Positions 25,276 through 33,943 of a stretch of 64,000 nt of DNA are shown here, piece by piece; the first letter of the stretch is position 1, and every line of letters starts with the position of its first letter. Under the pieces are notes generated by a model that was not told the origin of the DNA, did not search any database, and worked only from the letters and a program-made list of their open reading frames with translations. The stretch is taken from the NCBI RefSeq assembly GCF_014287875.1, contig NZ_JACOPN010000004.1:186001-250000 (forward strand), written 5' to 3'. The translations under genes were made by a program, and so were the position numbers. This DNA comes from Flintibacter faecis. GTDB lineage: Bacteria; Bacillota; Clostridia; Oscillospirales; Oscillospiraceae.

Positions 25276-25685
25276 GCAGCCCTTTGTCGGCTTGACTTTT
25301 GGGGTATAGCCCCGGTCATAGAGCCGGTGCATCTCCGCCGTCATCGTCCGCACCTCCTGCCGCAGGGTCTCTGTCAGCTCTACCGTCACACGGCGGCGGG
25401 TCTGGCCGTAGTACAGGGCTCCCCCCGGTGATACTCCAGCACGTCGCAGGCCCCGGACACCCCCAGGGTACGGGAAAACACCCGTACCCCCCGCACCGCC
25501 AGCAGGTCTCCCCGGCTCTCCCGCAGGTCCTCGTCGTGGGCCCGCTGGTGCAGAATGCCCCCCTCCACCGTGCGGTAGTTCTCCTCCCACTGGTCCTCCA
25601 CGTGGATCAAGGCCCACTGCCGGCGGCAGAACTTGAAATGCTGGAGACCGGAGAGCTGGAGGAAGTCCTCCTCCTGATAGGTCAC
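25276..25685 (-). pseudogene. cas4: cas4 remnant with internal and 3' deletions
   Basis: Cas4 is a PD-(D/E)xK exonuclease that trims prespacers. The first 85 or so codons are good (EEDFLQLSGLQHFKFCRRQW, RVFSRTLGVSGACDVLEYHRG). The frame then shifts at a G run near 25425, and a second frame continues with the later part of Cas4 (GALYYGQTRRR, MHRLYDRGYTPKVKPTKGC). About 50 codons with the nuclease core between these parts are missing. The gene breaks off at the first C-terminal iron-sulfur Cys, at the CRISPR junction. GTG 25685 overlaps the cas7 stop. Not functional. Confidence 0.85.
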
Positions 25686-26572
25686 CCCATCCGCATACAG
25701 GCGACACCGGCGGGGAGCTTCTCCTCCTCCACCGTCACGGTATAGTCAGAATAGCTGCGGGCTACGGGAACTGCCGGGCCCCGCTCCGCCTTTACCAGGT
25801 CGAACAGCTTGTGGGCGGGGGCATTGCCCAGCTCGCTGTCGTGCTTGAACACGATCAGCTCCCGCACCGCCATTTTCCCCCGGGCGGCGGAGTGGTCATT
25901 CTCAAACATGTTCAGGATGGCTGTCCACAGCAGAGACAGGTCCTTCTCTGAGAATCCGGTGGTCTTTCTGGCCAGGTTGGCGGAGATATAACCCTCCATC
26001 CGATACAGGCCATAGGGCACGATGTACTTGCGGCCCATCTCCGTGCCTTTCTTCTCTGCGTCCGCCTCGGTGGTGATAGCCACACGGGTGATGGTGACCT
26101 CCTGGGGCAGGATGGGGTCCACGCTGCGGGCAAAGCCCAGCTGCACCGGTCCCCGCACCTGACCGCAATTCAGCGCCCCTTTGACAAAGGTGGTCATCAC
26201 TGCGCCGAAAGTGCGGATATCATAGAAGTTGGCGCACATAAAGTCCCGCAGCTTCATGTCCAGCTGGTCGTCCTTCTTTTTGGCCTCCTTCAGCTTCCCC
26301 GGGTCCGCACCCACATAGGAACACGCCTCTGCGTCGCTGCGGTTCAGCGGTACGCCGTCCTTGATGTAGATGCGGTAGCCCTCCTCGCCCTCCTTGGCCA
26401 TCTCCACATAGTTGCGGATCTTCCGCTTGATGCACACGTCCGTCACCAGGCCATGGCCGGTCTCCGGGTCCACCCGGGGCATATTCCCGGCATCCGGGTC
26501 GCCGTTGGGGTTGCCGTTCTCCACGTCGAACAACACTACAAACTCATACCGGTTCTTGATGGGTTCAGACAT
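25682..26572 (-). CDS. cas7: Cas7 (Csd2) backbone of type I-C Cascade
   Basis: 296 residues. Typical Csd2 opening RYEFVVLFDVENGNPNGDPDAGNMPR, given here only as a pattern around FDVENGNPNGDPD, followed by ITRVAIT and the MGRKYIVPYGLYR segment. Cas7 subunits polymerise along the crRNA spacer and form the backbone of the surveillance complex. The gene overlaps cas8c by 8 bases and the cas4 remnant by 4. The frame is intact and of normal length. Confidence 0.95.
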   Translation of the reverse strand: MSEPIKNRYEFVVLFDVENGNPNGDPDAGNMPRVDPETGHGLVTDVCIKRKIRNYVEMAKEGEEGYRIYIKDGVPLNRSDAEACSYVGADPGKLKEAKKKDDQLDMKLRDFMCANFYDIRTFGAVMTTFVKGALNCGQVRGPVQLGFARSVDPILPQEVTITRVAITTEADAEKKGTEMGRKYIVPYGLYRMEGYISANLARKTTGFSEKDLSLLWTAILNMFENDHSAARGKMAVRELIVFKHDSELGNAPAHKLFDLVKAERGPAVPVARSYSDYTVTVEEEKLPAGVACMRMG

Positions 26573-28304
26573 TTTTCTCTTCCTCCTTTTTGTGATTACA
26601 CTGATGATAGTAACCGAGATAAAAACAAACTACCTCTTCCTGCGTGGATCTTGCGGGAGGCGGCGAAGTCAATTTCGCAGCAAGCTCACTTTCCAAATCT
26701 CCAAGCTTTTTCCCCAATCCCGGCTTATCTCTCATAAGCTTCTTCAGATGATAGTTACTCAGGGCAAACAGTTTACCAAACACGCTCAGCGGAGTCGATG
26801 CAGCGGAGTTGAAATAGCTGTCCTTGATGCTCCGGTTCACGTTCCACCCCGTCGATGCAAGTTGAATCTCTTCCATCACTCGAAACAGGCGGCCCAGGGT
26901 ATAGGCGGGGTTGGTGCTCTCCTCGTTGAGACTCACGGTCAAAACCTCCTTTGGACAATCTTCATGCGGATTCTTCAAATAATAAGCTTTTAAGATGGCG
27001 GCCCGTCCCCAGGTGATATTCCGCTCCGCCCGGATGCGGAGCATCACCCCCTCCAGCAGAGAGGCGGGGTAGCGTCCGCCGGAGAAAACTGCCCGGGCGG
27101 TGGCCCCCGCCATAGCGGGGGACGGCATTTTGTCCCGGGAATTCAGGTTCACTGTCTCCCGCAGCAGCGCCCACAGTGGCAGCATCTCATATCTGCCTCC
27201 CACGATCTCCAGCCGCTCATAGTGGTCGTTCACATTTCGCATCAGCGCACCGAAGCTGTCCCGCAGGAAAAAGCGGACGGACAACCGTGCCGCATTGGGC
27301 GCCAGCCCCAGGATGTAAAACGTGCGGTTGGGGTCCACTGCCAGCTCGTCGCAGGGTTCCCCGTGGGCCAGATGCCACAGGGTCGCCCGAAGCGCATTGT
27401 CTGTCAGACCGCCGGGGGCCTCACCCCCGAAGATCGCCGCCACGGCAAGGCTCTGGCAGACGGGGTCTGCGCCCTCGGCCCAGCAGACCACCGTGGTATC
27501 TCCGATCTGCTGCACCTGGTCTTTGTCCGCCAACAGATGGTTCAGGGCGGCGGTGTAGGCAAAGGCGGCATATTTTCCCACCGGGGCATTGAAGTTCTGC
27601 TCATGCCCATAGGAACAGAAGGCCGGGGCATTGAAGGACACCAGGGCTGCGCCGCTGGACTGGGCGTCCCGCACACCCTTGATGGCGGGATGCACTTTGG
27701 CGATCTCGTCCTCCCGTCCGGTGACCAGGCACTGCATTTCCACCGCATCTTTATCCCTGTCAGACTGCCGGCGCTGCCACGCCTCCCGAATGGCAGCGTC
27801 CTCCTGGGCATAGCGCCCATCCACCCGGAACAGCAGATTGCCGCCGGAGGTCACTTCCTCCAGCTTTCCCTCAAGGGCTGGGCATTGGGCCGCATTTTCC
27901 GGCTGCCAGCTGTCGAAGAAGCGCAAGATTGCCCGGGCCGCAGGAGAATCCACTCCGTCCAAAACGGCGTGGTGCCGGGCCGCAGCAGTGGAAAAGCACT
28001 CCCGGCTCCGGGCCGGTTTGCCCTTCTGGTCCACACCCAGCAGATAGGACGAGTTATCCCAAAGAAAGTTGGATACGATGCCCACAGTCCGTTTCTCCGC
28101 TGCAGGCAGCGGAAACACCAGCGGCTGCGAAACGGTTTTCTTCCCCTTCGGCACTTCCTCCATCGTCGGCACGACCTGGGTCAGCTGCCCGTCTTCGTCC
28201 AGGCACAGGGCATAACTGATCTTGGCCGGGGCCCAACCCGGGGCAGCGATCTCACCACGGGCCAGCAGGTCCTCATAATACTGGGTCAGCGCTTGCAGGA
28301 TCAT
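26565..28304 (-). CDS. cas8c: Cas8c (Csd1) large subunit
   Basis: 579 residues, the usual length of type I-C Cas8c, which recognises the PAM and, through an internal start, can supply the small Cas11 subunit. Recognisable segments are VSNFLWDNSSYLLGVD, AALNHLLAD, VVCWAEGADP, FYILGLAPNAARLSVRFF and the C-terminal YTLGRLFRVME. The gene overlaps cas5c by 4 bases and cas7 by 8. It appears complete, so interference may remain possible. Confidence 0.94.
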   Translation of the reverse strand: MILQALTQYYEDLLARGEIAAPGWAPAKISYALCLDEDGQLTQVVPTMEEVPKGKKTVSQPLVFPLPAAEKRTVGIVSNFLWDNSSYLLGVDQKGKPARSRECFSTAAARHHAVLDGVDSPAARAILRFFDSWQPENAAQCPALEGKLEEVTSGGNLLFRVDGRYAQEDAAIREAWQRRQSDRDKDAVEMQCLVTGREDEIAKVHPAIKGVRDAQSSGAALVSFNAPAFCSYGHEQNFNAPVGKYAAFAYTAALNHLLADKDQVQQIGDTTVVCWAEGADPVCQSLAVAAIFGGEAPGGLTDNALRATLWHLAHGEPCDELAVDPNRTFYILGLAPNAARLSVRFFLRDSFGALMRNVNDHYERLEIVGGRYEMLPLWALLRETVNLNSRDKMPSPAMAGATARAVFSGGRYPASLLEGVMLRIRAERNITWGRAAILKAYYLKNPHEDCPKEVLTVSLNEESTNPAYTLGRLFRVMEEIQLASTGWNVNRSIKDSYFNSAASTPLSVFGKLFALSNYHLKKLMRDKPGLGKKLGDLESELAAKLTSPPPARSTQEEVVCFYLGYYHQCNHKKEEEKNV

Positions 28305-28963
28305 CCCCTCACCTCCCCGCTGTCTATGGTCGGCACTGTCAGCACGCCGTCATTTAAGCTGCCCCGGAAAAACTTAGGGACGATGTTCTGCGGGTCGCTG
28401 TAATCCATGTCCCACAGCATCCACCCCAAGTCCCGAGTCCCCTTCAGCTCCTCCGGGCAGGGAGGCAGCTGCTGGCAGCGGCGGAAATGGGCGGGAAATT
28501 CCCGGGTGCCCAGATAGGGCATGCTGTAGCACTGCCCCCGCTCCAGCCTCCGCTTGACGATATCCTGAAACTTGCCGGGGTTGTCGCCCGGGTTGGCCCG
28601 CTGGGTCATTTCAAAGTGGGCGTCGATGACATAATGTACGTCCCGCAGCACCATGGCCGCCCGCTGCTGGATGCTCTCCGGCGTGGCCAGATACAGCGCT
28701 CCGCCCCCCTTCTCCATAGCCGTTTTTACCTTGCGCCACGGAATGGTATCCTTTACCTCGTTGCGGCGGATGTTGGTGAAGCGGATGGGGCTGCACACAT
28801 GGATGCGGTCGATGATCCATTTCAGACCGAGGTGCCAGTAAATACTTTCCAGCAGCCCCCGGGCTGCCGATGGGGTCATACAGTCATAGCTCATATGCTC
28901 GACTTTAAACTCAGGGCGTGAGAATAATGCGTAATCGCCCCAGACCTCTACTTGGATCGACAT
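28301..28963 (-). CDS. cas5: Cas5c crRNA-processing nuclease
   Basis: 220 residues, opening with IQVEVWGDYALFSRPEFKVE and the signature YDCMTPSAARGLLESIYWH. In type I-C, which lacks Cas6, Cas5c cuts the pre-crRNA in the repeat and holds the 5' handle. AAGGGAG precedes the ATG. Length and motifs are normal. It follows cas3 after about 127 bases. Confidence 0.95.
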   Translation of the reverse strand: MSIQVEVWGDYALFSRPEFKVEHMSYDCMTPSAARGLLESIYWHLGLKWIIDRIHVCSPIRFTNIRRNEVKDTIPWRKVKTAMEKGGGALYLATPESIQQRAAMVLRDVHYVIDAHFEMTQRANPGDNPGKFQDIVKRRLERGQCYSMPYLGTREFPAHFRRCQQLPPCPEELKGTRDLGWMLWDMDYSDPQNIVPKFFRGSLNDGVLTVPTIDSGEVRG

Positions 28964-29090
28964 AAGATCACTCCCTTCTTTCTCTTTGTGTGTTCACTAT
29001 ACATCATTCTTCACGGACGACTCTCCGTCCTTCTGTCTATTTTGTACTGTTTTTTCAAAATACACCATACGCTGTCCCATAAACCGGACT

Positions 29091-31265
29091 TCAGACAAAT
29101 TCTGCTCTGCCGGTCTCCGGTTCCAGGGACAGGCCCATGGTTGGGTCATACAAATTCATATCGGTCAAAATGGCACTGCGGCTGTCCAGGGCCGGAATTT
29201 CCCCAGCGGTCATCAGGGCTCCGGCCTGATACAGCGCCCGAAAATGCTGCTCATATACCGTGACCCCATAGCGTCCCAATTTGCGGTACAGCGACTTGGA
29301 GCACCCCCCATCCCGCAGCTGCTGTACCAGGGCCGCCCCCTCGCCATAGGGCACATAGACCGTGCAGGTATTCTGGTCGATGAGTCGGAAGGTCTCTGCC
29401 ACCGTGCGGAAGGGCAGCTCGCAGCCTTCGATCCCCTTCTCAAACGCCTGCACCACCCCCTGTTTGTCCAGGGTCTCGCCGCTCAGGCTCCGCAGGCTGT
29501 GGAAATAGCGGTCCATGGTCTCCGGCGCGCCGGGGTCCCGGTCTTTTCCCAGCGCCTCCCGGGCTGCTCCCACCGCCGTGCGGAACAGCACCGGCGGAAG
29601 CTCTGTCCGTTCAAAGACGGTCACAACGCTCTCCTTTGCCGGGCGCTTTCCCTCTCGATTGCACCGGCCCGCCGCCTGCAAAATGGAATCCAGACCCGCC
29701 AGTTCCCGATAGACCGCCGGAAAGTCCACGTCTACACCGGCTTCGATCAGGGAGGTGGACACCACACGGCAGGGCTCCCCCTTCCGCAGCCGCACTTTGA
29801 TCTCCTCTATCCGCGTTTTTCTCTGGGCCGGGACCATCAGCGTAGACAGATGATAGCTCCCCTCCCGGGGCAGCTTGTCAAAAATGCTCTGGGCCGCCTT
29901 GCGGCTGTTGACGATGCACAGGACCTGGTCGTGCTCCGCCAGCTGGGCGGCCAGGGTCTCATCCTCCAGCTTTCCCGTCTGACGGAAGGTCACCCGGCGG
30001 AAACAGTCATACAGCTGCGCCGTCTGGGGACACAGCTCCGTCACCGTGCAGCCGGGGGCGTAGGTGTGCAGCAGATCGTCCAAGGCGGGCTGGGTGGCGG
30101 TACACAGCACCACGGTAGACCGGAACTGCTCCGCCAGCGATGCCATAGCCGCCACACAGGGCCGCAGGTGCGCCAGGGGCAGCATCTGCGCCTCGTCAAA
30201 GATCACCACGCTGTTGGCCAGATTGTGGAGCTTGCGGCACTTGGAGGAGCGGTTGGCGTACATCGATTCAAACAGCTGCACCGCCGTGGTGACCACCACC
30301 GGCACGTCCCAGTTCTCCGCCGCCAGCGCCCGGCGCACCTGCTCCGGCGGCGCACCGTCCTCCAGGTCAAACTGCACCCCGGAGTGATGCTCCAGCACGT
30401 TCTGCTCCCCCAAAATATCCCGAAAAACGGCGGCGTTCTGGTCGATGATGGAGGTGTACGGAATGACATAGATCACACGCTGCATCCCGTGTTCCTTTGC
30501 GTGGCGCAGGGCAAAGGCCAGAGAGGCCACCGTTTTCCCGCCGCCGGTGGGCACGGTCAGGGTGTATATCCCCCTGGGCTGACCGCCCTTCTCCATGCAG
30601 GTGTTCAAAATCTCGCACCGCAGCCGATTCAGCTCTGTTTCAGGCTTCTGCCAGGACGCGATATGTTCCTCCAGCCGGGCTAAGAGGGTCTCTATGCTGT
30701 CATACCGGCCCCTGCCCCGGTCTCCGTTCATAAATTGCTCCGTGTCCAGAAAATCCGCATCCACCAGACAGGAATAGAGCATCCGGGTCCAAAAGCTCAT
30801 CTGGAGTCTGCTCCTCCACAAAGGCTCCCGGGGAAACTCCGGCACAGGGATACCGGGGTCGCCGCACTGCTCCAGCAGCCGGTCCCCCACCCCCTTCTTC
30901 AGGCGGGCAAACAGGGTGGGACCGCTCTTGTCCCCCTGGCTGCCCACATCCGCCAGCCCGCCGTGGTGCCCGGCCACGCAGGCAGCCGGCAGCAGCTGCC
31001 CACGACTGGCACAGAGCAGCGCCCCGGCTGTGGCGTGGTCCACCTTCGGTCCATCGCAGAGCAGCCGTTTTTGAAAGCCCGGCGTACACTTGCCCCAGTC
31101 GTGGACCAGGCCCACGGCTCGCCCGGCCTGCTCCGCCTGAAAGGCCCCCGCAAAGGCCGCACACCGCTCCGCCGTCCCCAGCAGATGGTCCTTTACCGTC
31201 TGATAGTCCACTTTTTCCGGCTCCTCCGGGTCAGGCCGGATGTGGGCGTAATACTCCTGTTTCAC
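29091..31265 (-). CDS. cas3: Cas3 HD nuclease-helicase
   Basis: 724 residues. The HD nuclease domain has LVHDWGK (about 55), DHATAGA (about 77) and GHHGG (about 98). The SF2 helicase follows with Walker A VPTGGGKT (about 240), the box II variant FDEAQ (about 353), TATQ, and the C lobe (EAGVDVDFP, QAAGRCNREG). Cas3 is recruited by Cascade and degrades target DNA. All key residues are present. It is the first gene of the cas operon, behind the promoter at 31315-31343. Confidence 0.95.
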   Translation of the reverse strand: MKQEYYAHIRPDPEEPEKVDYQTVKDHLLGTAERCAAFAGAFQAEQAGRAVGLVHDWGKCTPGFQKRLLCDGPKVDHATAGALLCASRGQLLPAACVAGHHGGLADVGSQGDKSGPTLFARLKKGVGDRLLEQCGDPGIPVPEFPREPLWRSRLQMSFWTRMLYSCLVDADFLDTEQFMNGDRGRGRYDSIETLLARLEEHIASWQKPETELNRLRCEILNTCMEKGGQPRGIYTLTVPTGGGKTVASLAFALRHAKEHGMQRVIYVIPYTSIIDQNAAVFRDILGEQNVLEHHSGVQFDLEDGAPPEQVRRALAAENWDVPVVVTTAVQLFESMYANRSSKCRKLHNLANSVVIFDEAQMLPLAHLRPCVAAMASLAEQFRSTVVLCTATQPALDDLLHTYAPGCTVTELCPQTAQLYDCFRRVTFRQTGKLEDETLAAQLAEHDQVLCIVNSRKAAQSIFDKLPREGSYHLSTLMVPAQRKTRIEEIKVRLRKGEPCRVVSTSLIEAGVDVDFPAVYRELAGLDSILQAAGRCNREGKRPAKESVVTVFERTELPPVLFRTAVGAAREALGKDRDPGAPETMDRYFHSLRSLSGETLDKQGVVQAFEKGIEGCELPFRTVAETFRLIDQNTCTVYVPYGEGAALVQQLRDGGCSKSLYRKLGRYGVTVYEQHFRALYQAGALMTAGEIPALDSRSAILTDMNLYDPTMGLSLEPETGRAEFV

Positions 31266-31314
31266 AGCGTTTTCCTCTCCATCTTTTAGATATTTTCCGA
31301 AGATTTACAGTAAT

Positions 31315-31343
31315 ATTGTACTGCAACCCCTGTGTTATGTCAA
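31315..31343 (-). promoter_or_regulatory. Promoter of the cas operon
   Basis: A near-perfect SigA promoter: TTGACA, 17 bases, TACAAT, reading into cas3. With the CRISPR leader gone, this is the only promoter I can see that could transcribe the array. Confidence 0.75.
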
Positions 31344-31369
31344 TTTGTATTGTGCGCAATAGACACAAG

Positions 31370-31404
31370 CGCCCTCTGTCCACGATCTGGACAGAGGGCG
31401 TTTT
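31370..31404 (+). terminator. Hairpin with T run upstream of ohyA
   Basis: CGCCCTCTGTCCA pairs with TGGACAGAGGGCG and is followed by TTTT on the plus strand. It sits between divergent cas3 and ohyA, so it may be a leader attenuator of ohyA or a barrier for antisense transcripts. Confidence 0.6.
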
Positions 31405-31524
31405 CCCTGTAGACATTTTGAATGCTTTGTGATATAGTTTTAAAAACTAGATTAAGGCGTGACTATTTCTCTCCATTCAGGCCATGCTAACACAAAACTA
31501 CTTTTTTATCAGGAGGTCATTCCC

Positions 31525-33300
31525 ATGTACTATTCCAGCGGAAATTACGAGGCGTTCGCCCGTCCCAAAAAGCCCGAGGGGGTGGACAGCAAGTCCGCCT
31601 ATCTGGTGGGCAGCGGTCTGGCCACCCTGGCCGCCGCCTGCTATCTGGTGCGGGACGGCCAGATGAAGGGCGAAAACATCCACATTCTGGAGAAGGGCGA
31701 CCTGCCCGGCGGGGCCTGCGACGGCTATAAGTTCGAGAACCTGGGCTATGTCATGCGGGGCGGCCGGGAGATGGACAACCACTTCGAGGTGATGTGGGAC
31801 CTGTTCCGCTCCATCCCCTCCATCGAGACCGAGGGGGTCAGCGTGCTGGACGAGTATTACTGGCTGAACAAGGCCGACCCCAACTACTCCCTGTGCCGGG
31901 CCACGGTGAATCGGGGCCAGGACGCCCACACCGACGGCAAGTTCGGCCTGTCCGACAAGGGCGCGAAAGAGATTCTGAAGCTGTTCTTCACCCCCAACGA
32001 GGACCTGCAGAACAAGCGCATCACCGACATCTTTGACGACGAGGTCTTTCAAAGCAACTTCTGGCTGTATTGGCGGACCATGTTCGCCTTTGAAAACTGG
32101 CACAGCGCCCTGGAGATGAAGCTCTATCTCCAGCGCTATATCCACCACATCGGCGGTCTGCCCGACTTCAAGGCCCTGCGCTTCACCCGCTATAACCAGT
32201 ACGAGTCCATGATCCTGCCCATGGTGAAGTATCTGGAGGGCTTCGGCGTTCAGTTCCACTATGGCGTTCAGGTGACCAACGTGCAGTTCGACTGCAATAA
32301 GACCCGCAAGCTGGCCACCCGCATCGACGTGCTGCGAAACGGGAAGGCGGATGCCATCCCCCTGACGGAGAACGACCTGGTGTTCATCACCCACGGCGGC
32401 TGCGTGGAGAACTCCGCCACCGGCAGTCAGGACAAGCCCGCCCCCTTTCACACCCAGCTGCGCCCCGGCGGCGGCTGGGACCTGTGGAAAAAGATCGCCG
32501 CCCAGGACCCCTCCTTCGGCCACCCGGAGAAGTTCTGCTCCACCCCCGAGCAGACCAACTGGATGAGCGCCACCGTGGAGACCCTGGACGAGCGCATCCT
32601 CCCCTATCTCAAAAAGATCTGCAAGCGGGACCCCTTCTCCGGCGGCGTGGTCACCGGCGGCATCGTCACCGTGAAGGACTCCTCCTGGCTGCTCAGCTGG
32701 ACCATCAACCGCCAGCCCCAGTTCCGGGACCAGCCCAAGGGCCACTGCCTGGTGTGGCTGTACTCCCTGTTCACCGACAAGCCCGGCGACTTCGTCAAAA
32801 AGCCCATGCGAGACTGCACCGGCAAGGAGATCTGCATGGAGTGGCTCTATCACCTGGGCGTTCCTGCCGACCAGATCGAGGACATGGCCGCCCACAGCGC
32901 CAACACCGTGCCCGTGATGATGCCCTATATCGACGCCTTCTTCATGCCCCGGGCCTACGGCGACCGGCCCGCCGTGGTCCCCCAGGGGGCGGTGAATTTC
33001 GCCTTTTTGGGCCAGTTTGCCGAGACCGCCCGGGACACCATCTTCACCACGGAGTATTCCATGCGCACGGGCATGGAGGCGGTGTATACCCTGCTGAACG
33101 TGGACCGGGGCGTGCCCGAGGTGTGGGGCAGCGTGTTCGACCTGCGCTGTCTGCTGGAGGCCACGGTGAAGCTCCGGGACGGCAAAAAGGCCACCGACAT
33201 GGAGCTGGGCTGGCTGGAGCGCATGGCCCTGAAAATGGCCCTGGGCAAGATCCAGGGCACCGATCTGGAGAAGCTGCTGAAAGCTTATGAGGTGATCTGA
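31525..33300 (+). CDS. ohyA: Oleate hydratase
   Basis: 591 residues, the usual size of OhyA (EC 4.2.1.53), an FAD enzyme that adds water to oleic and related acids to give 10-hydroxystearate, detoxifying host unsaturated fatty acids. The FAD-binding region LVGSGLATLAAACYLVRDG, the GGREMDNHFE motif and the active-site neighbourhood (RYNQYESMI, SWTINRQPQF) are present. AGGAGGT lies 7 bases before the ATG at 31525, which is preferred over an upstream ATG at 31459. It stands alone, behind a hairpin at 31370 and followed by repeat-rich DNA. Probably peripheral at the membrane. Confidence 0.96.
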   Translation: MYYSSGNYEAFARPKKPEGVDSKSAYLVGSGLATLAAACYLVRDGQMKGENIHILEKGDLPGGACDGYKFENLGYVMRGGREMDNHFEVMWDLFRSIPSIETEGVSVLDEYYWLNKADPNYSLCRATVNRGQDAHTDGKFGLSDKGAKEILKLFFTPNEDLQNKRITDIFDDEVFQSNFWLYWRTMFAFENWHSALEMKLYLQRYIHHIGGLPDFKALRFTRYNQYESMILPMVKYLEGFGVQFHYGVQVTNVQFDCNKTRKLATRIDVLRNGKADAIPLTENDLVFITHGGCVENSATGSQDKPAPFHTQLRPGGGWDLWKKIAAQDPSFGHPEKFCSTPEQTNWMSATVETLDERILPYLKKICKRDPFSGGVVTGGIVTVKDSSWLLSWTINRQPQFRDQPKGHCLVWLYSLFTDKPGDFVKKPMRDCTGKEICMEWLYHLGVPADQIEDMAAHSANTVPVMMPYIDAFFMPRAYGDRPAVVPQGAVNFAFLGQFAETARDTIFTTEYSMRTGMEAVYTLLNVDRGVPEVWGSVFDLRCLLEATVKLRDGKKATDMELGWLERMALKMALGKIQGTDLEKLLKAYEVI

Positions 33301-33556
33301 GCGGCGCATCGTTCGGGCGGATGGGGACATCCGCCCCTACGAAACGCCGACGAAATACGGGTAGGGGCGGACCTCTGTGTCCGCCCGCAGCCCTCTCCGC
33401 CCCCTGCGGGGGCACCTCCCCCAATGGGGGAGGCAAGTAAGACAGATTGCCACGTCGGGCTATGCCCTCCTCGCAATGACAGGGCACGCCCTTGGCTCCC
33501 CCTGTGGGGGAGCTGGCACGGCGCAGCCGTGACTGAGAGGGTATCCCCCAAAACTC
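33301..33556. repeat. Intergenic mosaic repeats after ohyA
   Basis: No gene. Holds several modules found elsewhere in the window: a palindromic unit around GGCGGATGGGGACATCCGCC, GTAGGGGCGGACCTCTGTGT (also near 34890 and 48910), a TTGCCACGTCGGGC...CTCCTCGCAATGACA unit (also near 34860 and 61840), and a GGCACGGCGCAGCCGTGAC unit (also near 48710 and 53060). Confidence 0.75.
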
Positions 33557-33601
33557 AACCGGACTGACCGTTCCCCTAATTAACGGCCAGTCCGGTTTTT
33601 C
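33557..33601 (+). terminator. Hairpin between ohyA and the RHH gene
   Basis: AACCGGACTG pairs with CAGTCCGGTT, followed by TTTTTC on the plus strand. Confidence 0.65.
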
Positions 33602-33602
33602 T

Positions 33603-33776
33603 TTATTCCAACGTGATCTTTCCGTGCTCTTTTTCATATTCCGCGATACATTTCAGCATGAGCTGGATGATCTGGGCGTTGGCCGAGCGGCCCTTGAACC
33701 CGCACACATAGCGGAATTTCGCCAGAATATCCCCATCCACCCGCAGCCCGAAGTGCTTTTCATTGATCTTGTTCAT
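33603..33776 (-). CDS. Arc-like ribbon-helix-helix protein
   Basis: 57 residues, a small gene with GGAGG 10 bases before the ATG. The N-terminal strand EKHFGLRVDGDIL, the helix KFRYVCGFKG and the second helix SANAQIIQLMLKCIAEYEKE fit the ribbon-helix-helix fold of Arc/MetJ-type dimeric DNA-binding proteins. Directly upstream is a palindrome (33793-33822) that could be its operator. It is divergent from a PAS-GGDEF gene, so it may control itself and possibly that gene. Alternatively it is the antitoxin half of a lost toxin-antitoxin pair; no toxin gene is adjacent. Confidence 0.7.
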   Translation of the reverse strand: MNKINEKHFGLRVDGDILAKFRYVCGFKGRSANAQIIQLMLKCIAEYEKEHGKITLE

Positions 33777-33792
33777 CCTCTTTTCCTCCGTA

Positions 33793-33822
33793 TAACGCTA
33801 TTATGGACTTATAATAGCGTTA
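33793..33822. promoter_or_regulatory. Palindromic operator candidate
   Basis: TAACGCTATTA and TAATAGCGTTA form perfect 11-bp arms with an 8-base spacer, 16 bases upstream of the RHH start. A partial further half-site (TATAATGGAGTTATAATG) lies at 33850-33867. Confidence 0.6.
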
Positions 33823-33943
33823 AGCCTTGCAAATATTTGAAAACGGAGCTATAATGGAGTTATAATGACTCTGGAAATTTTAAGGTGGAACCTGTACCCG
33901 CCCCATGACAGGCGCATACAAGACTGAAGAAGAGGACGCAGGC

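Noticed and set aside
24331..25431. Several short open frames inside the CRISPR array with repeated FNPRPPCGG-like peptides
   Set aside because: They are translations of the CRISPR repeats and spacers, not genes.
31498..33330. 610-codon minus-strand frame opposite oleate hydratase
   Set aside because: Antisense shadow of a strongly conserved gene; no ribosome site and no recognisable domain.
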